From: Steroidobacteraceae bacterium
Lineage (GTDB): Bacteria; Pseudomonadota; Gammaproteobacteria; Steroidobacterales; Steroidobacteraceae
NCBI GenBank assembly: GCA_019634915.1
Contig: JAHCAN010000007.1
Coordinates: forward strand, 46,917-110,916
DNA length: 64,000 bases
Reading direction: 5' to 3'
The notes beneath the pieces were generated by a model. It did not search any database. It worked only from the letters and a program-made list of their open reading frames with translations, and was not told the origin of the DNA. This document shows, piece after piece, positions 56,445 through 63,624 of this stretch. Made by a program: the position numbers and the translations under genes. Position 1 is the stretch's first letter. Each line of letters starts with the position of its first letter.

Positions 56445-58015
56445 GCCGCGCTGCTGCACTCACGCGCGAGCGCTGCCACGCCACCGGCGAGCGAATACAC
56501 GGCAGGCAGGCCGCGGGCGCGCAGCGCCTCGGCAGCCGCGTGGCTGCGCACGCCGTGCGCGCAGACGAGCAGATGGCGCTCGCCGGCCGCGAGCGGTTCG
56601 CCCGCGATCAGCGCGGCGAGCGGCAATCGCTGCACGCCGGCGGCAGGCAGCGGCTGCGCGGCCGTCTCCCAGGGTTCGCGGATGTCGACGATCGTGTAGC
56701 CCGCACCGGCGGCCGCTTCAAGCGACTCGAAGGTGAGGTCGATTTCGGCCGGCGGAGCCGGGCGCAGGCGCTGCGCCGCTTCCTGCACGTGCCGTGCGTG
56801 ATCGGATGCGGGCCGAGCCCGGATGCGCCGCGTCGCGAGCGACAGCAGGTCGATCATCAGCACGTCGCTGTCGAGTCGGCCGGGCAGCCCGAGCACGATC
56901 TTCAGCACCTCGAGCGCCTGCAGCATGCCGAGCGTGCCGGGTACCGGGCCGAGGACACCGGCTTCGGCGCAGTTGCCGACGAGGCCGTCGCGGGTCGCGG
57001 CCGGCCACACGCAGCGCAGGCAAGCACCGCCGGTACGCGGATCGACGACCTGCAGCTGGCCTTCGTACTGGTAGACGCTCGCGAACACGGCAGTGCGTCC
57101 GAGCGCGAGCGCGGCGTCGTTCAGCACGAAGCGGCTCGCGAAATTGTCGGTACAGTCGACCACGAGGTCGTAAGGCGCGAGCAGCGACTCGGCGTTCGCG
57201 GCGTCGAGGCGCACGACCTGCGCGTCGATCCGCAACCGCGGATTCGTGGCTCCGAGCCGCGCCGCCGCGAGCTGCGCCTTCGGTGCGCCGCAGTCGGCGA
57301 GCGCGTACATCGTCTGGCGGTGCAGGTTCGAGGCTTCGAGCCGGTCGTCGTCGACGATGCCGAGCCGGCCGATGCCCGCGGCCGCGAGGTATTGCATCAC
57401 CGGCACGCCGAGCCCGCCCGCGCCGACCACCAGCACCGAAGTCGCGGCAAGCTTCGCCTGGCCGGCCGCGCCGACCTCGCGCAGGATCGTCTGCCGCGAG
57501 TAGTCGGGTTGCGGCGCGGCGTGCGCGTGGCGCTGCGTCGCGTGCGCCTGCGAATGTTCGTGCACGTGCGGATGCTGATGCGAGGTCGCCGCGGCGCAGC
57601 GCTCGCAGTTGACCCAGCCCGAGTCGCCGTCGGTGTAATGCTCTTTCTTCCAGATCGGCAGGCGGTGCTTGACCTCGTCGATCACGTAGCGGCAGGCGCG
57701 GAACGCTTCGTCTCGGTGCGGTGCGCTCGCACCGACCCAGACCGCGAGCTCGCCGATGCCGAGCGCGCCGAGCCGGTGCACGCAGGCGAGGCGCGTGATG
57801 CCGAACCGTTCGCTGGCCTCCGCGAGGATGCGCTCGCCCTCGCGCAGTGCGAGCGGCTCGAAGGCTTCGTACTCGAGCCTTGAGACCCGGCGGCCCTCGT
57901 TCGTGTCGCGGACCCAGCCTTCGAAGGCCGCATGGCCGCCGCAGGCGGGATCGGCCAGCGGCGCGCGGGCCGCCGCGACGTCGATCGGCGCATGCGAGAA
58001 ACGAAAGCCGTTCAT
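56429..58015 (-). CDS. MoaE-MoeB-rhodanese fusion protein
   Basis: A 528-residue three-domain protein. Residues 1-140 are MoaE, the large subunit of molybdopterin synthase ([37 protein letters not shown], and [11 protein letters not shown] with the catalytic lysines). A His-rich linker (146-166, [21 protein letters not shown]) leads to a MoeB/ThiF adenylyltransferase (about 172-400, [36 protein letters not shown]). Residues 425-528 are a rhodanese domain with Cys485 in CAHGVRSH. MoeB normally binds zinc with two CxxC pairs; only CLRC (332-335) is seen. It activates and sulfurates MoaD and joins it to precursor Z in one chain. Last gene of the moaA operon, a little apart from the MobA-MoaD gene. 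Confidence 0.9.
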   Translation of the reverse strand: MNGFRFSHAPIDVAAARAPLADPACGGHAAFEGWVRDTNEGRRVSRLEYEAFEPLALREGERILAEASERFGITRLACVHRLGALGIGELAVWVGASAPHRDEAFRACRYVIDEVKHRLPIWKKEHYTDGDSGWVNCERCAAATSHQHPHVHEHSQAHATQRHAHAAPQPDYSRQTILREVGAAGQAKLAATSVLVVGAGGLGVPVMQYLAAAGIGRLGIVDDDRLEASNLHRQTMYALADCGAPKAQLAAARLGATNPRLRIDAQVVRLDAANAESLLAPYDLVVDCTDNFASRFVLNDAALALGRTAVFASVYQYEGQLQVVDPRTGGACLRCVWPAATRDGLVGNCAEAGVLGPVPGTLGMLQALEVLKIVLGLPGRLDSDVLMIDLLSLATRRIRARPASDHARHVQEAAQRLRPAPPAEIDLTFESLEAAAGAGYTIVDIREPWETAAQPLPAAGVQRLPLAALIAGEPLAAGERHLLVCAHGVRSHAAAEALRARGLPAVYSLAGGVAALARECSSAAQARV

Positions 58016-58029
58016 GGGCGCTCGCGCGT

Positions 58030-58869
58030 TCAGCCGCCGGCGACCGGAGGGATGAACACGACGGCATCGCCGTCGGCCAGCGGCTGGCTCCAGTCGCCGA
58101 ACTCGTCATTGACCGCGACGCGCAGCAACTCCGGCGGCAGCGTGAACGCGTGGCGCGCGCGCAGCTCGTCGTACAGTTCGCGGGGCGTGCGGGCGTGCGT
58201 CGCGAGCGCCTCGTCGCTGCGGCCCGCCTGCTCGCGCAGCAGCGCGAAATACTGCACCCGCAGCGAGAGCGGTGCGGATGTCGCGTTCAGCGTGTCCATG
58301 GCCGACCAATACTCCCGGCTTTCGTTGACGTTGTCGAGCGCAGCCGGCTGGGGCAGGTCGATCAGCTTCGCGTCGCTGCCGAGCAGGAATTTGCGCGGGC
58401 AGCTGCGGCCCGCGGTGACGCCCGCGGCAAGCGCCGCACGGCTCGCCGGCTCCCAGATCGCGCACAGCGGCTCGGGCAGGCCGTCGTGGGCGCTGCGAAA
58501 CGCGGTCGCCGCGCGCATGCTGTCGCGCTGCGCGACGAGCTGCGCGAGCGTGTCGCGGTCGAGAAACGGCAGGTCGCAGGCGAGCACCAGCCAGGCGGCG
58601 CCGGGATGCGCGTCGAAGGCCGCGAGGATGCCGGCCGCGGGCCCGACGTTCTCCAGCCGGTCGTGGATCTGCGGATAGCGCGCGCGCAGCGCATCGCCGG
58701 CCTGGTCGGCCCGCACCGAGACGAAACGCTGTGCCGTGTACGGCTCGAGCAGCTCCCATGCGCGTTCGAGCTGTGCCGCACCGGCATAGACGAGCGCGGC
58801 CTTGTCGCGTTTCATGCGCGTGCTGCGCCCGCCCGCGAGCACGAGGCCATGCAGTGGCGCGGCGCTCAT
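58030..58869 (-). CDS. MobA-MoaD fusion protein
   Basis: A 279-residue two-domain protein. Residues 1-190 are MobA-like (GLVLAGGRSTRMKRDKAAL, LACDLPFLDRDTL), which adds GMP to molybdopterin. From about 198 the MoaD sulfur carrier begins (SLRVQYFALLREQAGRSDEALA) and the chain ends VFIPPVAGG; the C-terminal Gly-Gly is the thiocarboxylate site. MobA acts after MoaD in the pathway, so fusion is unusual. ATG overlaps the moaC stop (ATGA). The MoaE/MoeB fusion follows after 14 bases. Confidence 0.88.
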   Translation of the reverse strand: MSAAPLHGLVLAGGRSTRMKRDKAALVYAGAAQLERAWELLEPYTAQRFVSVRADQAGDALRARYPQIHDRLENVGPAAGILAAFDAHPGAAWLVLACDLPFLDRDTLAQLVAQRDSMRAATAFRSAHDGLPEPLCAIWEPASRAALAAGVTAGRSCPRKFLLGSDAKLIDLPQPAALDNVNESREYWSAMDTLNATSAPLSLRVQYFALLREQAGRSDEALATHARTPRELYDELRARHAFTLPPELLRVAVNDEFGDWSQPLADGDAVVFIPPVAGG

Positions 58870-59387
58870 GCCCTGGTCCGGCGCGTGCGCCCCGCGCCGC
58901 GCGCGAAGTCGCGCTTGCCGCCTGATTTCGCGAGCAGCCGGATCCCGCCGATCGTGATTGCGTGCGACAGCGCCTTGGTCATGTCGTAGATCGTCAGCGC
59001 GGCGGCGGCGGCGCCGGTCAGCGCCTCCATCTCGACGCCGGTGCGGCCGTGCACCGCGACCTCGCAGCGGATCACGATGCGGCCCGCGCGTGGCTCTTCG
59101 ATCGTCACGCGACAACGCTCGAGCGCGAGCGGATGGCAGAACGGGATCAGCTCGTGCGTGCGCTTCGCGGCCATCACGCCGGCGACGATCGCCGTGTCGA
59201 ACACCGGGCCCTTCTTCGTGCGCGCGCCGGCGCGGCGCAGCGCGAGCGCAGCCGCCCGCGGCAAGGTGACCACGGCTTCGGCCACGGCAGCTCGCGCGGT
59301 CACGGCCTTGTCGCCGACGTCGACCATGGTCGGACGCCGCGCGGCGTCGACATGGGTGAGGCGCAGCTTGCGCGTGCGGGCCGGCAT
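58866..59387 (-). CDS. moaC: Cyclic pyranopterin monophosphate synthase
   Basis: A 173-residue enzyme acting after MoaA to make precursor Z (cPMP). MVDVGDKAVTARAAVAEAVV, GPVFDTAIVAGVMAAKRTHELIPFCHPLALERC and VHGRTGVEMEALTGAAAAALTIYDMTKAL are the family blocks, including the catalytic Lys and Asp. ATG 59387 has AGGG at eight bases; a GTG at 59405 overlaps the moaA stop and is also possible. The C-terminal tail GGKRDFARGAGRTRRTRA is basic. Confidence 0.95.
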   Translation of the reverse strand: MPARTRKLRLTHVDAARRPTMVDVGDKAVTARAAVAEAVVTLPRAAALALRRAGARTKKGPVFDTAIVAGVMAAKRTHELIPFCHPLALERCRVTIEEPRAGRIVIRCEVAVHGRTGVEMEALTGAAAAALTIYDMTKALSHAITIGGIRLLAKSGGKRDFARGAGRTRRTRA

Positions 59388-59397
59388 GGCGGTTGCC

Positions 59398-60453
59398 CTA
59401 GCCACCGATGTAGTTCATTTCGACCTTCGGCTCGCGCGCCGCGGCGCTGCGCAGCGTGGCGCGCAGCTCGCTGTAGCGGTCGGCGCGCGTGCGCCAGCGG
59501 CCCGCGATCATCTCGAGCAGCTCGTCGTCGCTCGCGCCGGCGCGCAGCGGTGCGCGCAGGTCGAGGCCCTGGGTCGCGAACAGGCAGGTGTACAGCACGC
59601 CGTCGGAGGACAGGCGCGCACGCGAGCAGTCGCCGCAGAAAGGCTGCGAGACCGACGAGACGAAACCGATCTCGCCCTGGCCGTCGGCGTAGGCGTAGCG
59701 CTGCGCGACCTCGCCCGCATAACGGCGGTCCCTCGGCACGAGCGGCCAGCGCGCGTGGATGCGCGCGTGCAGCTCGGCCGACGGCACGACGAGCCCCGGC
59801 TCCCACCGGTTGCGGTTGCCGACGTCCATGTACTCGATGAAGCGCACGATGACGCCGGTGCCGCGGAAGTGGCCGGCGAGGTCGAGCACGCCGTCGTCGT
59901 TGACGCCTCGCTGCACCACCGTGTTGATCTTGATCGGCGCAAGGCCCGCGCGGCGCGCATGGTCGATACCCGCGAGCACCGTGTCGAGCTCGTCGAAGTC
60001 GCCGCACAGGCGGCGAAACACTTCCGGGTCGAGGCTGTCGAGGCTCACGGTGACCCGCTGCAGGCCCGCGGCCTTCAGTTCGCTCGCGTACTTCGTGAGC
60101 AGCGTGCCGTTGGTCGTCAGCGCGATGTCCTGCATGCCGCGCAGCGCGGTCAGGTCGCCGATCAGGTCGGGCAGGTTCGCGCGCAGCAGCGGCTCGCCGC
60201 CGGTGATCCGCAGCTTGCTGACGCCGAGCCTGATGAACAGGCCCGAGAGGCGCACGATCTCGTCGAACGACAGGCGCTCGGTGCTTTTCAGGAAGCGGTA
60301 GCGGTCGTGGAAGGTCTCGCGCGGCATGCAGTAGGTGCAGCGGAGGTTGCACCGGTCCATGACCGAGATCCGCAGATCGTGCAGCGGGCGCGCGAGCGTA
60401 TCGCGCGGCCCGCCGCCGCGCCCGATCCGGACGACGGAATCGTTCGAGGGCAT
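59398..60453 (-). CDS. moaA: GTP 3',8-cyclase
   Basis: A 351-residue radical SAM enzyme, first step of molybdopterin synthesis. The SAM cluster is CNLRCTYC with Cys35, Cys39 and Cys42; the second 4Fe-4S cluster uses Cys273, Cys276 and Cys290 (PFCGDCSR and YTC). The chain ends NYIGG, the Gly-Gly tail required for activity. It begins the operon moaA-moaC-mobA/moaD-moaE/moeB. The operon would serve the molybdenum hydroxylase at 30-33 kb. Confidence 0.96.
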   Translation of the reverse strand: MPSNDSVVRIGRGGGPRDTLARPLHDLRISVMDRCNLRCTYCMPRETFHDRYRFLKSTERLSFDEIVRLSGLFIRLGVSKLRITGGEPLLRANLPDLIGDLTALRGMQDIALTTNGTLLTKYASELKAAGLQRVTVSLDSLDPEVFRRLCGDFDELDTVLAGIDHARRAGLAPIKINTVVQRGVNDDGVLDLAGHFRGTGVIVRFIEYMDVGNRNRWEPGLVVPSAELHARIHARWPLVPRDRRYAGEVAQRYAYADGQGEIGFVSSVSQPFCGDCSRARLSSDGVLYTCLFATQGLDLRAPLRAGASDDELLEMIAGRWRTRADRYSELRATLRSAAAREPKVEMNYIGG

Positions 60454-60495
60454 GCGCCGATTGTCGCGCCGACGTGCGCGCGAGTACAGCGCGGG

Positions 60496-60864
60496 CTACT
60501 TCGCGTGTGCGGCCTTGTAGACCTTCACCTGCTCGTTGAAGCGGCTGGCCACGGACTCGAGCTCATCGACCGCGGCGTTGTGCTTCTGGACCTGCCGCTT
60601 CTCGAGCTCGGCCTTCTGCTCGGCCGTCAGTGTCTCGCTGCTGCTCGCGACCTGCTCGTCGTACTCGAGCTTGAGGCAGGACAAATAGGCGTCCATCTGC
60701 TTGTTGTATTCCTCCACCGCCTTCTTGCCCGTGAGCATCTCGTCCATCGTCGCGACACGCCCGTCGGGCAGCTTGTCGGGCGCCGTGGGATAGGAGCAGG
60801 CGGCGTAGACGGGACCGCCGGCGATGGCGGTGGCGAGTGCGGCAATGACGATCGGCAACTTCAT
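60496..60864 (-). CDS. Small secreted helical protein, 122 aa
   Basis: A signal peptide (MKLPIVIAALATAIAGGPVYA) precedes about 100 helical residues with two Cys (ACSYPTAPD, and YLSCLKLEYDEQVA) that could form a disulfide. The helix-rich part (LTAEQKAELEKRQVQKHNAAVDELESVASRFNEQVKVYKA) has coiled-coil character. No lipobox. Not recognised; family not named. ATG 60864 is chosen because it begins the signal. Confidence 0.75.
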   Translation of the reverse strand: MKLPIVIAALATAIAGGPVYAACSYPTAPDKLPDGRVATMDEMLTGKKAVEEYNKQMDAYLSCLKLEYDEQVASSSETLTAEQKAELEKRQVQKHNAAVDELESVASRFNEQVKVYKAAHAK

Positions 60865-60958
60865 GAACGGCTTCCTCGGGTCGGGACGGGGAGCGGACAC
60901 CCTATCTTAGTGCCGCTCCCCGGATGAGGCCAGATCCCGCCCCGTGGCAAGCCCTCGA

Positions 60959-61639
60959 TCAGCGGAATTTGTCGGGGAACTGCGCCGCGAGCCCGTCGGC
61001 CAGCGCGTCGGCGATCACGTACATGTGCGCCGACATCGCCGCCCAGGTGCGCGCCTCGGCGTCGTACTGGCCGTCGTGCAGCTGCTGGTCCTGCTGCAGG
61101 TGGTGCGCGCCGTGCGCCGACAGCAGGCCGCGCAGCGTGCCCACCGGCCAGTTGGGATTGGCGCCGGCGAGGAAGTCGGCGATCTCGTTCGCATTGGCGA
61201 GCAGTTTCCTGGTTGCCGCATCCTGGCCCGCCTTCGAATCCTGCTTCGTGGCGTCGATGTGCTCGCTGATGGCGCCCCAGTGGCCGGCGAGCAGGCCGAA
61301 GAGCTTGTCCGAGGCGGCCTGGCCGTAGAACGGCTCGACCGCAGCGGCGATCGACTTCGCGTTTGCCACCACCTGTGCCTCGGCGGCTTTCGCGGCGGCG
61401 GCGTTGCCGTCGTAGCGCGCGACGACGACGTTGCGCACCCAGAAGACGTGGCCGATCCACAGGTCGCGCAGCGCGGCGCGGGTTGCGGCCACCTTGGTCG
61501 GCACGGCGGCAGTGGCTGGCGTCGCGGCCTGCGTGGCGGCAGTGGCGACCGCGGTCGCGTGATGCGTGGCCGCGTTCGCGAGGCCGGGCAGCGTCGCGGC
61601 GAGCGCGGTCGCGAGCAGAGTCGGCAGTAACGGTTTCAT
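60959..61639 (-). CDS. Exported four-helix protein of an unnamed family
   Basis: A 226-residue protein. Signal peptide MKPLLPTLLATALAATLPGLANA is followed by an Ala/Thr-rich stretch, then a conserved helical domain: RAALRDLWIGHVFWVRNVVVARYDGN, VEPFYGQAASDKLFGLLAGHWGAISEHIDA, NPNWPVGTLRGLLSAHGAHHLQQDQQLHDGQY and ADALADGLAAQFPDKFR. I know this pattern from bacterial proteins of unknown function, some misannotated as glycosyltransferases. Regular His residues on the helices suggest metal or heme binding. ATG 61639 is preceded by AGGAGA at the right distance (61645 is too near). It is divergent from a SufR-like gene. Confidence 0.8.
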   Translation of the reverse strand: MKPLLPTLLATALAATLPGLANAATHHATAVATAATQAATPATAAVPTKVAATRAALRDLWIGHVFWVRNVVVARYDGNAAAAKAAEAQVVANAKSIAAAVEPFYGQAASDKLFGLLAGHWGAISEHIDATKQDSKAGQDAATRKLLANANEIADFLAGANPNWPVGTLRGLLSAHGAHHLQQDQQLHDGQYDAEARTWAAMSAHMYVIADALADGLAAQFPDKFR

Positions 61640-61721
61640 CGGCATTCTCCTGACTAACGTGATGGGTGAGCGTCGTTCTACGCTGGTAAAAACATTAAAG
61701 AAAGCCTAATATGCCGAAAGT

Positions 61722-62375
61722 ATGGCTGAACTCTTCGGTGATCGCCGGCGCCAGTTGCTGCGGCACCTGCTCAGAAACAAAGCGGGTGCGACGGTCGATC
61801 AACTCGCGCAGGCGCTCGGCGTCACCCGCACGGCGGTGCGCCAGCATCTCGCGGCGCTCACGCGCGACGGGCTCGTCGCGCCGGGGGCCGAGCGCGTGAC
61901 AGGCGGGCGGCCCGTGCGCCTGCACGTGCTGACCGAGGCCGGCCGCGAGGTATTCCCGCGGCGCTACTCGTGGTTCGCGCGGCTGCTCGTCGAGGCGATC
62001 GCGCGCGAGCACGGCGCGAGCGGCCTGCGCACGCGCCTCGGGCGCATCGCCGCGACCGTGGTCGCGCAACTGCCCGAGCCGGTGCGCGCGGGCGCGAGCG
62101 GGCACGACAAGGTCGAGGACCTCTCCACGCTGATGGATCAGCTCGGCTACGATGCGCGCAAAGTGCGCGACGTCGGCGGCGTGCCGACGATCGAAGCCGA
62201 CAACTGCGTGTTCCACGCGCTCGCGATGCAGAACCCCGCGGTTTGCCAGTTCGATCTCGCGCTGATGAGCAGCTACACCGGCAACAAGGTCGAGCTGCAC
62301 GAGTGCATGGCGAAGGGCGGGCAGGTGTGCCGCTTCCGTTTCCTGCCGCGCGGCGCGCCGTCGCGCGACGCGTGA
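61722..62375 (+). CDS. SufR/ArsR-like regulator with a Cys cluster
   Basis: A 217-residue protein. The winged helix is at 8-70 (QLLRHLLRNKAGATVDQLAQALGVTRTAVRQHLAALTRDGLV). The C-terminal domain has Cys162, His165, Cys175, Cys195 and Cys203 (NCVFHALAMQNPAVCQFD, LHECMAKGGQVCRFRF), the arrangement of SufR-type repressors that hold a Fe-S cluster, and 4-vinyl-reductase-like domains. No suf genes are in the window; its nearest target is the divergent four-helix gene. A TAATAT (61706-61711) is a possible -10 box for this gene. Sensing of iron, redox or oxygen is likely. Confidence 0.82.
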   Translation: MAELFGDRRRQLLRHLLRNKAGATVDQLAQALGVTRTAVRQHLAALTRDGLVAPGAERVTGGRPVRLHVLTEAGREVFPRRYSWFARLLVEAIAREHGASGLRTRLGRIAATVVAQLPEPVRAGASGHDKVEDLSTLMDQLGYDARKVRDVGGVPTIEADNCVFHALAMQNPAVCQFDLALMSSYTGNKVELHECMAKGGQVCRFRFLPRGAPSRDA

Positions 62376-62409
62376 CTCCACCGCGCGCGGCGGGCATATT
62401 GCGCGTCAC

Positions 62410-62486
62410 GCGCCCGTAGCTCAGCCGGATAGAGCATCAGGCTTCGAACCTGAGGGTCGGGAGTTCGAATCTCTCCGGGCGCGCCA
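62410..62486 (+). tRNA. tRNA-Arg (anticodon TCG)
   Basis: A 77-base cloverleaf with encoded CCA: acceptor GCGCCCG/CGGGCGC, discriminator G, anticodon arm ATCAGG-CTTCGAA-CCTGAG (anticodon TCG), T arm GGGAG TTCGAAT CTCTC. The last 12 bases, CCGGGCGCGCCA (62475-62486), recur at 63581-63592. No terminator is seen behind it, unlike the ACG tRNA, as if the original downstream sequence was displaced. Confidence 0.97.
62475..62486 (+). repeat. Candidate attL: 3' end of tRNA-Arg(TCG)
   Basis: CCGGGCGCGCCA, the end of the acceptor stem with CCA, is repeated exactly at 63581-63592. tRNA 3' ends are common attachment sites of integrases. Confidence 0.5.
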
Positions 62487-62592
62487 ACTTACGAGGGTCC
62501 GGTGTCCAGCACTCTGGAGGTTGTCCGGAATTCTGGTCATCTCACCTCACGCGGCAATCGCTGGGCAGGAGTCTGGGAGGCGCCAGCTACTA

Positions 62593-62621
62593 TTGCCGAG
62601 AGAGCATTTAGGGTGCAAAAT
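62593..62621 (+). promoter_or_regulatory. Promoter of the RES-Xre pair
   Basis: TTGCCG (62593-62598) and CAAAAT (62616-62621) with a 17-base spacer. GTGCA repeats at 62613 and 62623 overlap and follow the -10 box and could bind the antitoxin for autorepression. The region is AT-richer than the rest of the window. Confidence 0.45.
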
Positions 62622-62653
62622 AAGTGCATATCTCCTGCATCAGGAAATGTGCC

Positions 62654-63025
62654 ATGAATCCCGCGCAGCAAGAACCCTTCGTCGAGCGGTTCCGCGAACC
62701 CAACACCCCCTACCTGTCGCCGGCCAAGGTGGGTGACTTCTTCGGCCTGCGGGTGCAGGAACTGGCCGAGCGCGCCCGCGTGCATCGCAATACGCCGACC
62801 GCACGCCCCCATACGGCGCAGTTGCAGAAGTACCTGCAGGAGATGCTGCGCGTCTTGGCTGTGGCGACCGAGATCACCGGCGATTCCGAGCGCGCCGCCT
62901 TCCTGCTACGTAACGAGCCGCTGCGGGCCTTCGGCTACAAGACGGCCGATACCCTGGTTCAGGAAGGCCGCTCCGATGCGGTCATCGCCTATCTGGAATC
63001 CCTCGCCGGCGGTTTTGCCGGGTGA
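62654..63025 (+). CDS. Xre/MbcA/ParS-type antitoxin of a RES system
   Basis: A 123-residue protein. An N-terminal Xre-like helix-turn-helix (about 20-65, TPYLSPAKVGDFFGLRVQELAERARVHRN) precedes the DUF2384 toxin-binding domain (FLLRNEPLRAFGYKTADTLVQEGRSDAVIAYLESLAGGFAG), typical of antitoxins of RES-domain toxins. ATG 62654 has AGGAAA eight bases upstream; an ATG at 62624 would add 10 residues. The TGA is overlapped by the toxin GTG (GTGA). It would neutralise the toxin and repress the operon. Confidence 0.9.
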   Translation: MNPAQQEPFVERFREPNTPYLSPAKVGDFFGLRVQELAERARVHRNTPTARPHTAQLQKYLQEMLRVLAVATEITGDSERAAFLLRNEPLRAFGYKTADTLVQEGRSDAVIAYLESLAGGFAG

Positions 63026-63531
63026 TTTCGACGGTCATCGGTGAGGGCAGGGAGGCGGCTTTCTACCGCGTCATTGTGCCCACCCATGCCCGCATGCCGC
63101 TGTCCGGCATGGGGGCGGCACGACAAGGCGGTCGCTTCAACCGTCTCGGCCAGGAGGCGCTGTACCTGTCGCAGGACGAAGTGACGGCGCTCGCAGAGTA
63201 CCGGCAGGACAATCCCTGGCTGCGTCCCGGCACGATCTGCACGTTCTTCGTCAGCGGGCTGAAAGTGGCCGACCTCAGCGCGGGCTATGATTCCGAACGC
63301 TGGCCGACCTTGTGGGCTGATTTCGCGGTGGACTGGCGTGAGGAATGGTTCGGCAGGCAGACCGAGCCGCCGACTTGGTACATGGCCGACGATGTGGTGG
63401 CGGCCGGGCTGGACGGCATCCTGTTTCCCTCGCAGGCGCATCCGGGCGGAACCAACCTGGTGATCTACCGCAGTTCCGGCAGGCCTTCGTCGCAGTTGCG
63501 TGTCTATGACCCGGAAGACGCGCTCAGGTAG
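63022..63531 (+). CDS. RES-domain toxin (NAD+-degrading type)
   Basis: A 169-residue toxin. RES proteins deplete NAD+ by phosphorolysis or cleavage. The conserved Arg-Gly-Gly block is RQGGRFNRLGQEALYLSQDEVTALAEYR, containing the R-Y-E residues of the active site; a later WPTLWADFAVDWREEWFG and GILFPSQAHPGGTNLVIY are the RES and SR-type blocks that give the family its name (SQ is seen in place of the usual S). GTG 63022 overlaps the antitoxin stop. Activity is predicted but the active-site Ser equivalent could not be fixed. Confidence 0.88.
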   Translation: MISTVIGEGREAAFYRVIVPTHARMPLSGMGAARQGGRFNRLGQEALYLSQDEVTALAEYRQDNPWLRPGTICTFFVSGLKVADLSAGYDSERWPTLWADFAVDWREEWFGRQTEPPTWYMADDVVAAGLDGILFPSQAHPGGTNLVIYRSSGRPSSQLRVYDPEDALR

Positions 63532-63560
63532 TGGCTCCATTCCAAGAGAGCCTCCAGCAC

Positions 63561-63592
63561 GGAGTTCGAAGTTTGTCCTGCCGGGCGCGCCA
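63561..63592 (+). repeat. Candidate attR: partial copy of tRNA-Arg 3' half
   Basis: GGAGTTCGAA at 63561-63570 and CCGGGCGCGCCA at 63581-63592 match the T arm and acceptor end of tRNA-Arg; the ten bases between (GTTTGTCCTG) replace the five in the tRNA. The pair stands in the same order and orientation as in the tRNA, so a partial tRNA copy is more likely than chance. Confidence 0.55.
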
Positions 63593-63624
63593 GTCTGCAA
63601 ATGCTACATTCCGGGCATGCCCGC

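Noticed and set aside
62487-62545. Insertion-sequence end in the GTCCGG/TCTGG repeats behind tRNA-Arg(TCG)
   Set aside because: The imperfect repeats (GTCCGGTGTCCAG and GTCCGGAATTCTGG) resemble transposon-end sequence, but there is no transposase or matching opposite end.
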